DNA of 18,563 nucleotides from CAYLOP01 sp964385305 (GTDB taxonomy: Bacteria; Chloroflexota; Anaerolineae; Anaerolineales; E44-bin32), in assembly GCA_964385305.1 (NCBI GenBank), contig CAYLOP010000054.1, positions 1 to 18,563 of the forward strand. Reading direction: 5' to 3'. Below are positions 7,798 through 15,429 of this stretch, in pieces. Both the position numbers and the translations under genes were made by a program. Position 1 is the first letter of the stretch, and each line of letters starts with the position of its first letter. The notes under the pieces were generated by a model. That model was not told where the DNA came from. It made no database searches and was given only the letters and a program-made list of their open reading frames with translations.

Positions 7798-7803
7798 TAT
7801 ACT
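7798..7803 (+). promoter_or_regulatory. Putative -10 box of the EamA transporter gene
   Basis: TATACT in the lipA/EamA divergent region, about 100 nt before the likely start codon. No good -35 is seen at the standard distance. Weak call. Confidence 0.25.
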
Positions 7804-7905
7804 GGCATCTGTTGCCTCCCAGCGCTAGAAAAATTGCCAAACGCTCTCGGAACTTGCACGCTCATTATCGATAGCATCCGAGAAATGATCCCCATAGGAC
7901 CCGCG

Positions 7906-8886
7906 ATGTCCAATGCAAAATCATCTCCTTCGTCGCTCGCAACACATCACAACATGAAAAATCGTTTAGCGGGTGCGGGGTTGTGCGCCTTATCTGCAGC
8001 AGGCTTCGCCAGTCTCACAATCTTTGGGAAAATTGCGCTTATAGCGCAACTCAGCATACCTACAATTCTCTTTGTTCGCTTCGGTGGTGCCGCGCTTCTC
8101 CTGGTAGCTTATCATGGGATCTTTCGGCCCGCACGGCCGTCTATCGGTTTTCGTTTAACTGCTACTTTATTCACGCTGGGGGCCTTAGGGTATTTCGGGC
8201 AATCGTATTTGTATTTCGGCGCACTGCAGCGGAATCCCGCTGCACTTAATGGGCTCCTGCTTTATGTGTATCCCATTTTCGTCGCGCTGTTCGCTTGGGC
8301 GATCAACCATCAGCCACCGACATGGCGGCAGTGGGGCGCGCTGGCGCTCGCCTGTGCGGGAGTGACATTGACGGTTGGGTTGAACAGGGCAGATCTTCGG
8401 GCGCATCGAATGTCAATCGACCCTCTCGGATTGCTGATGGTCATCAGTTCGTCTGCATGGTACGCACTCTATATCCTCACCAGCGACCGTTTCGTGCATA
8501 AAGCTGGCGCGCTGGTGAGCACCGCTTGGATCTCGGCCGGTGCGGCCGTGAGCTTCGGTATCGCCGGATTGCTCACGGGCACAATCGATCTAAGATTGTC
8601 GCCAGTAGGCCGCTGGCTGCTCCCAGGCATGATTCTCCTCAGCACGATCCTTCCCCTGGGCACCTTCTTTGCGGGTATGCGACGAGTGGGCCCCACTTCG
8701 GCATCACTGTTGAGCACGCTAGAACCCGTCTTCACCATCATCTTGGCGGTATCCTTCCTGGGGGAAAGCCTCACGATGACCCAAATCGTCGGTGGATCCC
8801 TCGTGCTTGCCTCCGTCGTCTTGCTCGCACTTCCTCAACAAGCCCTTCCCCAGGAAGAGGGAGCACCTACGACTGGGGTAACCTGA
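7906..8886 (+). CDS. EamA/DMT-superfamily transporter (RhaT/YdcZ-like permease)
   Basis: A protein of about 326 residues with ten hydrophobic segments arranged as two EamA repeats: the first begins after KNRLAGAGLCALSAAGF and ends near LTVGL; the second begins at PLGLLMVISSSAWYALYIL and ends at ASVVLLAL. The RVGPTSASLLSTLEPVF and FLGESLTMTQIVGGSLVLAS blocks are hallmarks of EamA proteins, which export metabolites or amino acids across the inner membrane. Start choice is uncertain. ATG 7906 is preferred (AGGA 8 nt upstream), but ATG 7954 directly before the first helix has little RBS, and in-frame starts at 7834 (TTG) and 7885 exist. Substrate unknown. Confidence 0.85.
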   Translation: MSNAKSSPSSLATHHNMKNRLAGAGLCALSAAGFASLTIFGKIALIAQLSIPTILFVRFGGAALLLVAYHGIFRPARPSIGFRLTATLFTLGALGYFGQSYLYFGALQRNPAALNGLLLYVYPIFVALFAWAINHQPPTWRQWGALALACAGVTLTVGLNRADLRAHRMSIDPLGLLMVISSSAWYALYILTSDRFVHKAGALVSTAWISAGAAVSFGIAGLLTGTIDLRLSPVGRWLLPGMILLSTILPLGTFFAGMRRVGPTSASLLSTLEPVFTIILAVSFLGESLTMTQIVGGSLVLASVVLLALPQQALPQEEGAPTTGVT

Positions 8887-8941
8887 AAATCCTCCCCCAT
8901 ACCGGATGACTTTTCCTGCCCCCTTGAGTTCCATAAGCATT

Positions 8942-8947
8942 TATAAT
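8942..8947 (+). promoter_or_regulatory. Putative -10 box of the formate/nitrite channel gene
   Basis: A perfect TATAAT 35 nt before the preferred ATG at 8983. The only TTGA-like hexamer upstream (TTGAGT, 8924-8929) is 12 nt away, too close for a classical promoter. It lies in the 96-nt gap after the EamA gene, so the channel is probably transcribed on its own. Confidence 0.4.
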
Positions 8948-8982
8948 GGAATAACAAATTACCAGAAGTGAGAGAATTTGAA

Positions 8983-9825
8983 ATGGCTAATGAGGTACGA
9001 ATCGATGCTTTGTTACCCGCTGAGATGGCCGTTCGAGCTGAATACATCGGTGTTCGCAAGGCAGAGACTCCAGCTCTTACAACCTTCATCCTAGCAATTC
9101 TAGCCGGAGCGTTCATCGCGCTCGGCGCAGTATTCGCCACAACTACCGCTGCAGGCACATCAGGCGTACTTCCTTATGGCGTAGCTAAATTACTGACCGG
9201 TTTTGTGTTCTGCCTGGGTCTCGTCCTTGTTGTTGTCGGGGGCGCCGAGTTGTTCACCGGCAACAACCTCATCGTGATGGCGTGGGCCAGTCGGAAGGTC
9301 TCCACCGCAGCGCTGCTGCGCAACTGGGTCATCGTCTATCTGGGCAACTTCGTCGGCTCCTTTGGCACAGCAATACTTGTCTTCCTGAGTAAGCAATACA
9401 CCTTCGGCGACGGCGCCGTAGGGGGCACTGCCCTTGGGATCGCCAAAGCCAAGCTTGGATTGGCGCCGATTCAGGCCGTCGCCCTCGGCATCCTGTGCAA
9501 CATCCTGGTTTGCCTAGCCGTATGGCTCACATTCAGCGCGCGCAGCACATTGGATAAAATTGCGGCGATTATCTTTCCGATCACGGCCTTTGTCGCCGCA
9601 GGATTTGAGCACAGCGTAGCGAACATGTACTTCGTCCCAATGGGTTTGCTGATAAAAAGCCTTGACCCTGATTTCGCCACCACGCTGACTCTCAATGTGG
9701 ATGGGCTAACCTGGGGCGGATTTCTCTTGAACAACTTGTTGCCGGTCACCATCGGCAATATCATCGGTGGTTCGCTCTTCGTCGCTGCCGTTTATTGGAC
9801 CATCTTCCTGCGCCGCAGGGAGTAA
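8983..9825 (+). CDS. Formate/nitrite transporter family channel (FocA/NirC/FNT)
   Basis: A 280-residue inner-membrane pentameric channel or transporter for small monovalent anions (formate, nitrite or hydrosulfide). Six hydrophobic segments are visible. Conserved motifs are GAELFTGNNL (T92), the GNFVGS turn, LCNILVCLAVW, and GFEHSVANMY containing the central histidine (H210, equivalent to H209 of FocA), then the NLLPVTIGNIIGG repeat of the second half. ATG 8983 is preferred to an in-frame GTG at 8968 because the family N-terminus begins near it and the GTG would lie in the mRNA leader; neither has a strong RBS. No formate dehydrogenase or nitrite reductase gene is nearby to tell the substrate. 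Confidence 0.92.
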   Translation: MANEVRIDALLPAEMAVRAEYIGVRKAETPALTTFILAILAGAFIALGAVFATTTAAGTSGVLPYGVAKLLTGFVFCLGLVLVVVGGAELFTGNNLIVMAWASRKVSTAALLRNWVIVYLGNFVGSFGTAILVFLSKQYTFGDGAVGGTALGIAKAKLGLAPIQAVALGILCNILVCLAVWLTFSARSTLDKIAAIIFPITAFVAAGFEHSVANMYFVPMGLLIKSLDPDFATTLTLNVDGLTWGGFLLNNLLPVTIGNIIGGSLFVAAVYWTIFLRRRE

Positions 9826-9851
9826 TAACTCTCTCGTTTAGGGACATATCC

Positions 9852-10082
9852 ATGAAAGCATATATCCTGATCGACATCCGCATTGGAGAGGTACGTCAGG
9901 CTGTCCGCCAGCTTCGTCAGGTGGAAGGTGTGGTCAGCGCCTGCATGACGTTTGGCCCGTACGACGCCGTAGTGGTGATGGAGGCAGAGGATATCAAGTC
10001 GCTGGGCAATATCCTGGCCACTGCCGTCCAACCGATCCCGGGCGTACAGGAAACATTGACGTGCCTGTGCGTGGATGAATAG
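9852..10082 (+). CDS. Stand-alone Lrp/AsnC ligand-binding (RAM) domain protein
   Basis: A 76-residue protein matching the C-terminal effector domain of Lrp/AsnC regulators without the DNA-binding helix-turn-helix: MKAYILIDI, a helix (GEVRQAVRQLRQVEGV), a strand with the conserved GPYDAVVVMEAED, a second helix and PIPGVQETLTCL. Such RAM-only proteins form dimers or higher oligomers that bind amino acids. The start is ATG 9852 with AGGGAC 6 nt upstream; the frame is open further upstream, into the channel gene. Only 26 nt separate it from the FNT gene, so they are probably co-transcribed. A role in sensing for the channel is only inference. Confidence 0.85.
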   Translation: MKAYILIDIRIGEVRQAVRQLRQVEGVVSACMTFGPYDAVVVMEAEDIKSLGNILATAVQPIPGVQETLTCLCVDE

Positions 10083-10090
10083 CAAGACCA

Positions 10091-10127
10091 CGCTTTAGCG
10101 GTAAAGCGCGCATACAGCTTCTTTTTC
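10091..10127 (+). terminator. Possible terminator of the channel/RAM operon
   Basis: CGCTTTA (10091-10097) pairs with TAAAGCG (10102-10108) around a GCGG loop, 8 nt after the stop. A T-rich stretch (TTCTTTTTC, 10119-10127) follows, but 10 nt away from the stem, so this is not a canonical terminator. The remaining 10128-10335 shows no gene. Confidence 0.35.
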
Positions 10128-10335
10128 ACTAGGACATGGCGCTCCATCCTCGGTTCACGCCTTGTGAGGTCAACGCAACCTCCATAGGGTCACGGCCACC
10201 CGCCAAGCGCTCGAAGTTCCACGTGAAGGCGTAATACCAGCTTATATTGACTCGCATAGAAGGGAGGTTGAAGGTGCGCGCCTCGCATCCCAGCTGAAGA
10301 CATGACCGAACGGGCGCCCGATGCCTAGCTCGCTG

Positions 10336-12870
10336 CTAGGTCAGCAAGGCCTCAACCAACTGCATCGTCAGCGCCTTGACCTCGCGTCCACCAGGTCCCA
10401 CCGGTCCTACGCATGCCGGGCATCCATCTAGGCAAGGGCATGTGCGTACAAGATCAAGCGCACCTTCCAACAGGTCGCGATGGATGCTGTAAAGGCGCTC
10501 TGCCAGGCCAAGGCCCTCCGGTATGCGATCATAAATGGTGATGGTGGGACCTTTGGTATTCTTGGAGCGAACCTCCGTAAGCGAACCCAGGTCGCGCGGG
10601 TCACACATTAAATACAAGGGGGCGATGTTAGACAGGCTATATGCCAACCCGCCGAGCGCACTGCGCGTCCCGCGAGCGCTCTCGGCGCGTTGATGGCATA
10701 TTGAACACAGGGTGATAAGGTTATCAAGATCATTGGCCAGACGGTCGTACCGATTCTCACCTGGGATGTAACCGAAGTCACGGAAAGGCCGGATATGGTG
10801 CACGTCGTGCATTCTCCCTTCGCGTTCCGGCGCGCCGCATTGACGACAGAGATGGTGATCACGGACGCGCGCCCCGTCACGTGCGCTGGGCCAACTCGGC
10901 CCATAGTCGACGGGGGCCAACAGCACGCCATCCTCTTCCAGCCGGGCAACCATTTCCGGAGCAATCCACAACCAGTACGCGCTGGTCTCAAACTGTCGCG
11001 GTGGGAGGTCGATCGTCCCATACCCTAAGGTCTCATGCGTATAGCGCTTGACCTTTCGGAAAGATGTCGCTTGGGCGGTGATCTGAACCCAGCCATGTGC
11101 GCGTCGTGCAGGCATCATTTCATCGGCGTCGAAAACCTCCAGCACTTCCAGATCCACGGCTTCAGAGGCATCCGTGTAGTAATCGACCTCAGCAGCCTGG
11201 ACCTCTGCCAGTGAATTTTCCCAATCCAGTTTTTGAACGATGTGCGTGCGACCTTCATGGGTGTACACGGCGCCTTCATGTAAGAGGATCGGCGCCGAAG
11301 AACGATCGACCTCACCGATCACTACAGGACGGTCCTGGCCTACACGTTGGATCACCACCGGCTCGTCTTCGCTGGCTCGAAGCGAGACGGACTCGGCAGG
11401 ATATCCATCCGCAATCCAGTGGTAGTTATCGCCACTGCGATGAAGTTCACCCTCTGCAGCGAGAAACGCCAACAGCTCAGGGAGTTCCTCACTCGCTCCG
11501 AACATCTCCCCTTCTTCAAAAGGTAGCTCAAAAACCGCACATCGCAGGTGCCTCAGGAGGATCGCGAGATTATCGGGGTTGATCAATCCCATTTCCGGAG
11601 AGCGTTCAAAGAGGTAGCGCGGGTGGGTAGCTACGAACTGATCGAGGGGTGCCGCCGAGGCAACCAGAACCGCAGCCGAAATTTCGCTCCGTCGCCCTGC
11701 GCGCCCGGCCTGCTGCCACAGGCTAGCGATCGTACCTGGATATCCTGCAATCACTGCTGCACCTAACTGACCAATATCGACCCCAAGTTCCAAAGCATTG
11801 GTTGCAACGACGCCACACACATCTCCCTCGCGCAAGCCACGTTCAATCTCGCGCCGTTCGAGCGGCAGATATCCGCCACGGTAACCGCGGATAGCGGAAG
11901 CATCGCCCCCGAGACGCTCGTAGCCATCGCGCACATAACCAAGCAGCACCTCCGTTGTGAGACGCGCCCGGGCAAAGACCACGGTCTGCACGCCGGCCTG
12001 CAGGAAGCGTTCCGCAATACGCGTCGTCTCCAACGTATACGCCCGACGTATGCCTAGATTGGGCTCGATCACGGGCGGATTGTACAGGATGACATGCTTT
12101 TCGGCGCGTGGCGAACCATCAAGGTCCGGCGGAAGCAGGCGAACCGGGGCTTCAACCAATCGCTCGGCAAGCTCTTTGGGGTTAGCGATGGTCGCAGAGG
12201 TGAAGATAAAGCGAGGCTCCGATCCATAAAAGCGACAAAGACGTTTCAAGCGCCGTATAAGATTGGCAACATTAGATCCAAAAATACCTCGATACACATG
12301 CAATTCATCAATCACAACCCAGCGCAAGTTCTCGAAGAACACCGACCAGCGTGGATGATGCGGCAAGATGCCCATGTGCAGCATATCGGGGTTGGAGATG
12401 AGAATGCGCGCTTCATCCCTGATGTGCGGCCGGCGAGACGGCGGGGTATCCCCATCGTACGTGCGCACGGGGATTTGCTCTGTCGCAGCCATGGTGGAAA
12501 GGAAATCGCCAAGCGCGGCAGCCTGATCCTGAGAGAGCGCTTTCGTGGGGAAAAGATAGAGCGCACGCGCCTCAGGCTCAACCATCAAGGTTTGAACCAC
12601 CGGCAGGTTGTAGCAAAGAGTCTTGCCCGATGCCGTGCCGGTCACGACCACCACATTCTCGCCATCCAATGCGGCGCCAACTGCTTCCGCCTGGTGAACA
12701 TATAACGGAGCAGTCCCACGAGAACGCAATGTAGCGATCAAGTGTGGATCGAGCGTTTGGGGATAATCAGCGTAGCGCGCTTCGATAAGCGGTAAACGCT
12801 CCCAGGCCGTCACGTTTTTCATGAAAGCCTGATCTAAACGAAAACGCTCGAGTGCCTCTACAATCGACAT
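10336..12870 (-). CDS. MrfA/YprA-like DEAD/DEAH-box DNA helicase with HNH-like insertion and DUF1998 domain
   Basis: An 844-residue superfamily 2 helicase. Walker A is VTGTASGKT (76-84), motif II DELH (188-191), motif III TSAT (224-227) and motif VI QAGRAGR (387-393). The C-terminal DUF1998/zinc region carries MCDPRDLG (755-762) and the four-cysteine cluster CPCLDGCPAC (811-820). This layout is that of MrfA (B. subtilis YprA, about 750 residues), a 3'-5' helicase reported in mitomycin-type DNA repair. Unlike MrfA, residues 675-726 hold an HNH-type module: C675/C678, H691-H692, N717, C722/C725, H726. The insertion sits just before DUF1998 and explains most of the extra length. The gene appears monocistronic. 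A -10 box lies 10 nt before the ATG and no RBS is seen. Confidence 0.9.
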   Translation of the reverse strand: MSIVEALERFRLDQAFMKNVTAWERLPLIEARYADYPQTLDPHLIATLRSRGTAPLYVHQAEAVGAALDGENVVVVTGTASGKTLCYNLPVVQTLMVEPEARALYLFPTKALSQDQAAALGDFLSTMAATEQIPVRTYDGDTPPSRRPHIRDEARILISNPDMLHMGILPHHPRWSVFFENLRWVVIDELHVYRGIFGSNVANLIRRLKRLCRFYGSEPRFIFTSATIANPKELAERLVEAPVRLLPPDLDGSPRAEKHVILYNPPVIEPNLGIRRAYTLETTRIAERFLQAGVQTVVFARARLTTEVLLGYVRDGYERLGGDASAIRGYRGGYLPLERREIERGLREGDVCGVVATNALELGVDIGQLGAAVIAGYPGTIASLWQQAGRAGRRSEISAAVLVASAAPLDQFVATHPRYLFERSPEMGLINPDNLAILLRHLRCAVFELPFEEGEMFGASEELPELLAFLAAEGELHRSGDNYHWIADGYPAESVSLRASEDEPVVIQRVGQDRPVVIGEVDRSSAPILLHEGAVYTHEGRTHIVQKLDWENSLAEVQAAEVDYYTDASEAVDLEVLEVFDADEMMPARRAHGWVQITAQATSFRKVKRYTHETLGYGTIDLPPRQFETSAYWLWIAPEMVARLEEDGVLLAPVDYGPSWPSARDGARVRDHHLCRQCGAPEREGRMHDVHHIRPFRDFGYIPGENRYDRLANDLDNLITLCSICHQRAESARGTRSALGGLAYSLSNIAPLYLMCDPRDLGSLTEVRSKNTKGPTITIYDRIPEGLGLAERLYSIHRDLLEGALDLVRTCPCLDGCPACVGPVGPGGREVKALTMQLVEALLT

Positions 12871-12880
12871 AGATAGTGGG

Positions 12881-12886
12881 ATTATA
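12881..12886 (-). promoter_or_regulatory. -10 box of the helicase gene (near-leaderless)
   Basis: The minus strand reads TATAAT here, with only 10 nt between it and the ATG at 12870. Transcription would start within about 3-5 nt of the start codon. No Shine-Dalgarno-like sequence lies between them. A weak TTCAAG lies 18 nt upstream as a -35 candidate. Confidence 0.5.
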
Positions 12887-13035
12887 CTGCCGTATGCTTA
12901 TCCACTTGAAGTATCTTCGGGTGCAGAGCACAGATACTGGCTGGGGCGCTCACTCGCTGTCTCCACCGGCGGCTCTACGGCCTCCATTGTGGGCTGAATC
13001 ATCTCCCGCCTGTCAAATCACAAAACACCTTCGGT

Positions 13036-13071
13036 AAAAACAAAACGCCGGACAGGTACCCTGTCCGGCGT
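13036..13071 (-). terminator. Rho-independent terminator of the sigma/anti-sigma operon
   Basis: A perfect 12-bp stem, ACGCCGGACAGG (13045-13056) with CCTGTCCGGCGT (13060-13071) and a 3-nt loop, followed on the minus strand by TTTTGTTTTT. It lies 30 nt after the anti-sigma-like gene's stop. One of the two clearest minus-strand terminators in the window. Confidence 0.92.
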
Positions 13072-13100
13072 AAAAGCTTCATACGCTGGTGTTGTATCGT

Positions 13101-14042
13101 TTACGAATCTACCTTCTTATTCCCCTTGCCATGCGATCCAGGGGTTCCCCATGTTTCCGGAAATGGCGTGCAATCTTCGCAAGGCACCGTATCTGAACCA
13201 CTCCCGCCCTTCTTTGGGGAGTCCCCATGAGAACCTTCGCCTTCACCACTCAAAGGTTCGTTTTCGGGTTGCACTGGGGCATCACCCGGCCTTGATTCTC
13301 CCTGACGCTGGCGGAACGTGGTCGGATCTTCAAGTGCCCCCTTCACAGTATTCTGAACCTGATTCATCGTTTGCTGTGCTTGTTGCAACGCTTCGGACTC
13401 ATGCTCAGCCTTGCCTTGCTGATGTTGAAGCATGGTTTGCAGCTGCTGCATCGCCTGCATCATCGCTCCCTCATCGAGTTGAGCCGCAGCCTGCAAGGCT
13501 TGTTCTAGATGCTCCTGAAGGCGAACGGTTACCCTGCTAGAAATCTGCAAGCCCTCCTCGACAGAACCATTAATTTCATTTATGCGCCGATTGGCAAGAG
13601 CAAGGTTTAGGTCGAAAGCTGCTTGTGGATCGTTCGTAAGCGCAAGGCGTACATCTTCGGTAAACAACTTGACGGGGTAGAGAACATCGGAAGGCATACT
13701 TTCTTGTGCGGCATAGGTCGTCGCGGTGGTGCCGCCAAACATAATAGTCAGGACCAAAGCCAAACGTGCAAGGGTTAACATCGGTGATCGCTCCTTTCGC
13801 ATGAAAACATTCCACCCTATACGACGTGGTTTTGGCTCTCTGGATACGGGCTTGGGCATCGACCGAGCCTGCGCTAGAAATGCCTGTCTATTTGCCGCAA
13901 CAACATCCTCATCACGTTTGGAAACATCCTTGAGAGATTCGAGCATCCGACGCACATCAGCCCCCAGATCCAGATCGTCCATTGGCCCCTCAGATCGATG
14001 ATGGAAAAGCTCATCCTCTGGGTGATCCTTATGGTCCCTCAT
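13101..14042 (-). CDS. Putative transmembrane anti-sigma factor with DUF5667-type extracytoplasmic region
   Basis: A 313-residue single-pass membrane protein. Residues 1-87 are charged and cytoplasmic (acidic DDLDLGADVRRMLESL, then basic KPRRIGWNVFMRKERS). A hydrophobic helix spans about 88-112, and the extracytoplasmic part starts with ESMPSDVLYPVKLFTEDVRL, the DUF5667 pattern, and continues as a long Gln-rich, probably coiled-coil helix (130-235). The tail (245-313) is Pro/Gly/Glu-rich and contains a CEDC pair (288-291). No zinc-binding HxxxCxxC anti-sigma motif is present, so the anti-sigma role is inferred from the ATGA overlap with the upstream ECF sigma gene and from topology. A terminator follows. 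Confidence 0.75.
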   Translation of the reverse strand: MRDHKDHPEDELFHHRSEGPMDDLDLGADVRRMLESLKDVSKRDEDVVAANRQAFLAQARSMPKPVSREPKPRRIGWNVFMRKERSPMLTLARLALVLTIMFGGTTATTYAAQESMPSDVLYPVKLFTEDVRLALTNDPQAAFDLNLALANRRINEINGSVEEGLQISSRVTVRLQEHLEQALQAAAQLDEGAMMQAMQQLQTMLQHQQGKAEHESEALQQAQQTMNQVQNTVKGALEDPTTFRQRQGESRPGDAPVQPENEPLSGEGEGSHGDSPKKGGSGSDTVPCEDCTPFPETWGTPGSHGKGNKKVDS

Positions 14043-14602
14043 CTTTCAGCCTCCGACCTTTCTTCATGTGTTTGGAGAATTCTGCGTAACGCGTTCAGAG
14101 CGCGATGCTGCAACGACTTCACCGCTCCTACCGGCTTCCCCATTGCTAACGCGATTTCCTGGTTGCTCAAACCCTGCAAATACTTAAGTACGACCACTTG
14201 CCGCTGATCAGCCGTTAGTTTCCAGAGGGCTGCTCGTGCTTTCTCCTGCGCAAGCTCTTTCTCCACCTCTTCCTCGAGATTGTTCCCCTTAGAGGGAGTT
14301 GTTTCAATCTCACCCAGTGGGATCGCTTCGATCGGTTTGCGTCGGTAAGCATCCATAGCCAGGTTGTGCGCCACGCGGTAAAGGTATGCCCGCAGATGCT
14401 CGTTGGGCCCCCCTCCTGCATGGAGAGCATGCAGGAAGCGATGAAACGTCGAGGCGACGAGATCTTCAGCCGCCTGGCGGTGTCCCAGTAGTCGGAATGC
14501 ATAGCGGTATAGTTCTGGGCTTAGTGCATCATAAATGGCTGCCAGCGCCTTTTCCTCAAAACGACGCGCCCCAGCTAGCCATTCAGCTTCCTGATTTGGC
14601 AT
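14039..14602 (-). CDS. ECF-type RNA polymerase sigma factor
   Basis: A 187-residue extracytoplasmic-function sigma-70 factor. Region 2 covers about residues 14-88 (YRYAFRLLGHRQAAEDLVASTFHRF then LRAYLYRVAHNLAMDAYRRK), and region 4 about 122-175 (WKLTADQRQVVVLKYLQGLSNQEIALAMGKPVGAVKSLQHRALNALRR). Between them is a charged linker. Regions 1 and 3 are absent, as usual for the class. The ATG is preceded by AAGGTG. It overlaps the putative anti-sigma gene by ATGA, so the pair is probably translated together in balanced amounts. No convincing autoregulatory GGAAC/CGTC promoter is seen upstream. Confidence 0.93.
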   Translation of the reverse strand: MPNQEAEWLAGARRFEEKALAAIYDALSPELYRYAFRLLGHRQAAEDLVASTFHRFLHALHAGGGPNEHLRAYLYRVAHNLAMDAYRRKPIEAIPLGEIETTPSKGNNLEEEVEKELAQEKARAALWKLTADQRQVVVLKYLQGLSNQEIALAMGKPVGAVKSLQHRALNALRRILQTHEERSEAER

Positions 14603-14738
14603 GCTTCACCTTATATGACGTATAACAACGGCCTTCCGATACGGCCTGCTAATCATGACAAACGATACCACGGGCCATTGTACAAACGCCAGGGGTACCG
14701 TTGCCTGAGTCTGGAAAGATTTACCTTTCGTGGAATCT

Positions 14739-15353
14739 CTACCCGTGTGCGCCTCGTCTTCCATTCCCCGCCCAGAGGGGGCGACCACCCACTTCGCGAA
14801 GTACAACCTCATAGCCTGAACTCTGATCGATGATCTTGCCTACTTCAAAGTCATCGCCTTCATAGAAACCACCCAAGGCTACTTGATTGCCTATCTGTAT
14901 ACCGAAGCCCAGCTCCTGCGCAAAAGACCAGGCGCGTCCTTCTACAATCAACTCGCCGCCCCCACTCAGTTCGACGATCAGGGCTTCATCTTGGATATCC
15001 GCGACTACACCCTCGAGCGTAACCCATTCGTTCCCCTGTGCCTGGAAAGCCGCGATGGAATCACCGGACATTTCGCTCCCGCCTGTGCGGCTATCGAGAT
15101 TTTGTCCATACTGCCGCCCATTCCCCTGCTGGCTATCGAGACTTTGTGCGTTTCTCTTCTCATTCTCCTGCAGACGATCCAACGATTCTCCCGCTCCATT
15201 CCCTCTCCCGCTCAAACCACCCGCAGCCCTGTCATGACCCACGCGTTGAGCGCTGGAAGATTGTTCGGTTTTATCCATAGTGCGGATCACCGCACCCGCG
15301 ACCAAAACACCTATAAACCCTACAATCAATACACCAATCAACCACTTTTTCAT
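14739..15353 (-). CDS. Membrane-anchored OB-fold-like protein, function unknown
   Basis: A 204-residue protein with an N-terminal membrane anchor (hydrophobic residues 4-26), a low-complexity, Gln/Asn/Ser-rich stalk with three SLD-type repeats (about 55-92), and a C-terminal beta-rich domain (about 105-204: VTLEGVVADIQDEALIVELSG and following strands) that looks like an OB fold, ending in LREVGGRPLWAG. The domain should lie outside the membrane. No catalytic or haem motif is seen. GGAGGAG precedes the ATG. It lies 76 nt downstream of the duplicated DUF4405-type gene on the same strand, suggesting they work together, for example as an accessory to the cytochrome. The assignment as OB fold is from strand pattern only. 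Confidence 0.65.
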   Translation of the reverse strand: MKKWLIGVLIVGFIGVLVAGAVIRTMDKTEQSSSAQRVGHDRAAGGLSGRGNGAGESLDRLQENEKRNAQSLDSQQGNGRQYGQNLDSRTGGSEMSGDSIAAFQAQGNEWVTLEGVVADIQDEALIVELSGGGELIVEGRAWSFAQELGFGIQIGNQVALGGFYEGDDFEVGKIIDQSSGYEVVLREVGGRPLWAGNGRRGAHG

Positions 15354-15429
15354 TTTCGGACTCCTCCGTATTCGATTTACCTATCTCTCAGATCATTATG
15401 GACGAGGCTGAAACCATCGCCCAACTTCG

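Noticed and set aside
12094..12705. A 203-codon plus-strand frame
   Set aside because: It is wholly antisense to the helicase coding sequence, whose motifs are unmistakable; its translation has no recognisable domain.
14603..14660. A possible ECF autoregulatory promoter (GGAA ... CGTC) before the sigma gene
   Set aside because: The spacing is about 13 nt, too short, and the CGTC would sit only 14 nt before the start codon on top of the RBS.
15085..15150. Short DNA repeats (two near-identical CTATCGAGA-TTTG copies)
   Set aside because: They only reflect the repeated SLD-containing stalk of the membrane-anchored OB-like protein; not a CRISPR or mobile-element repeat.
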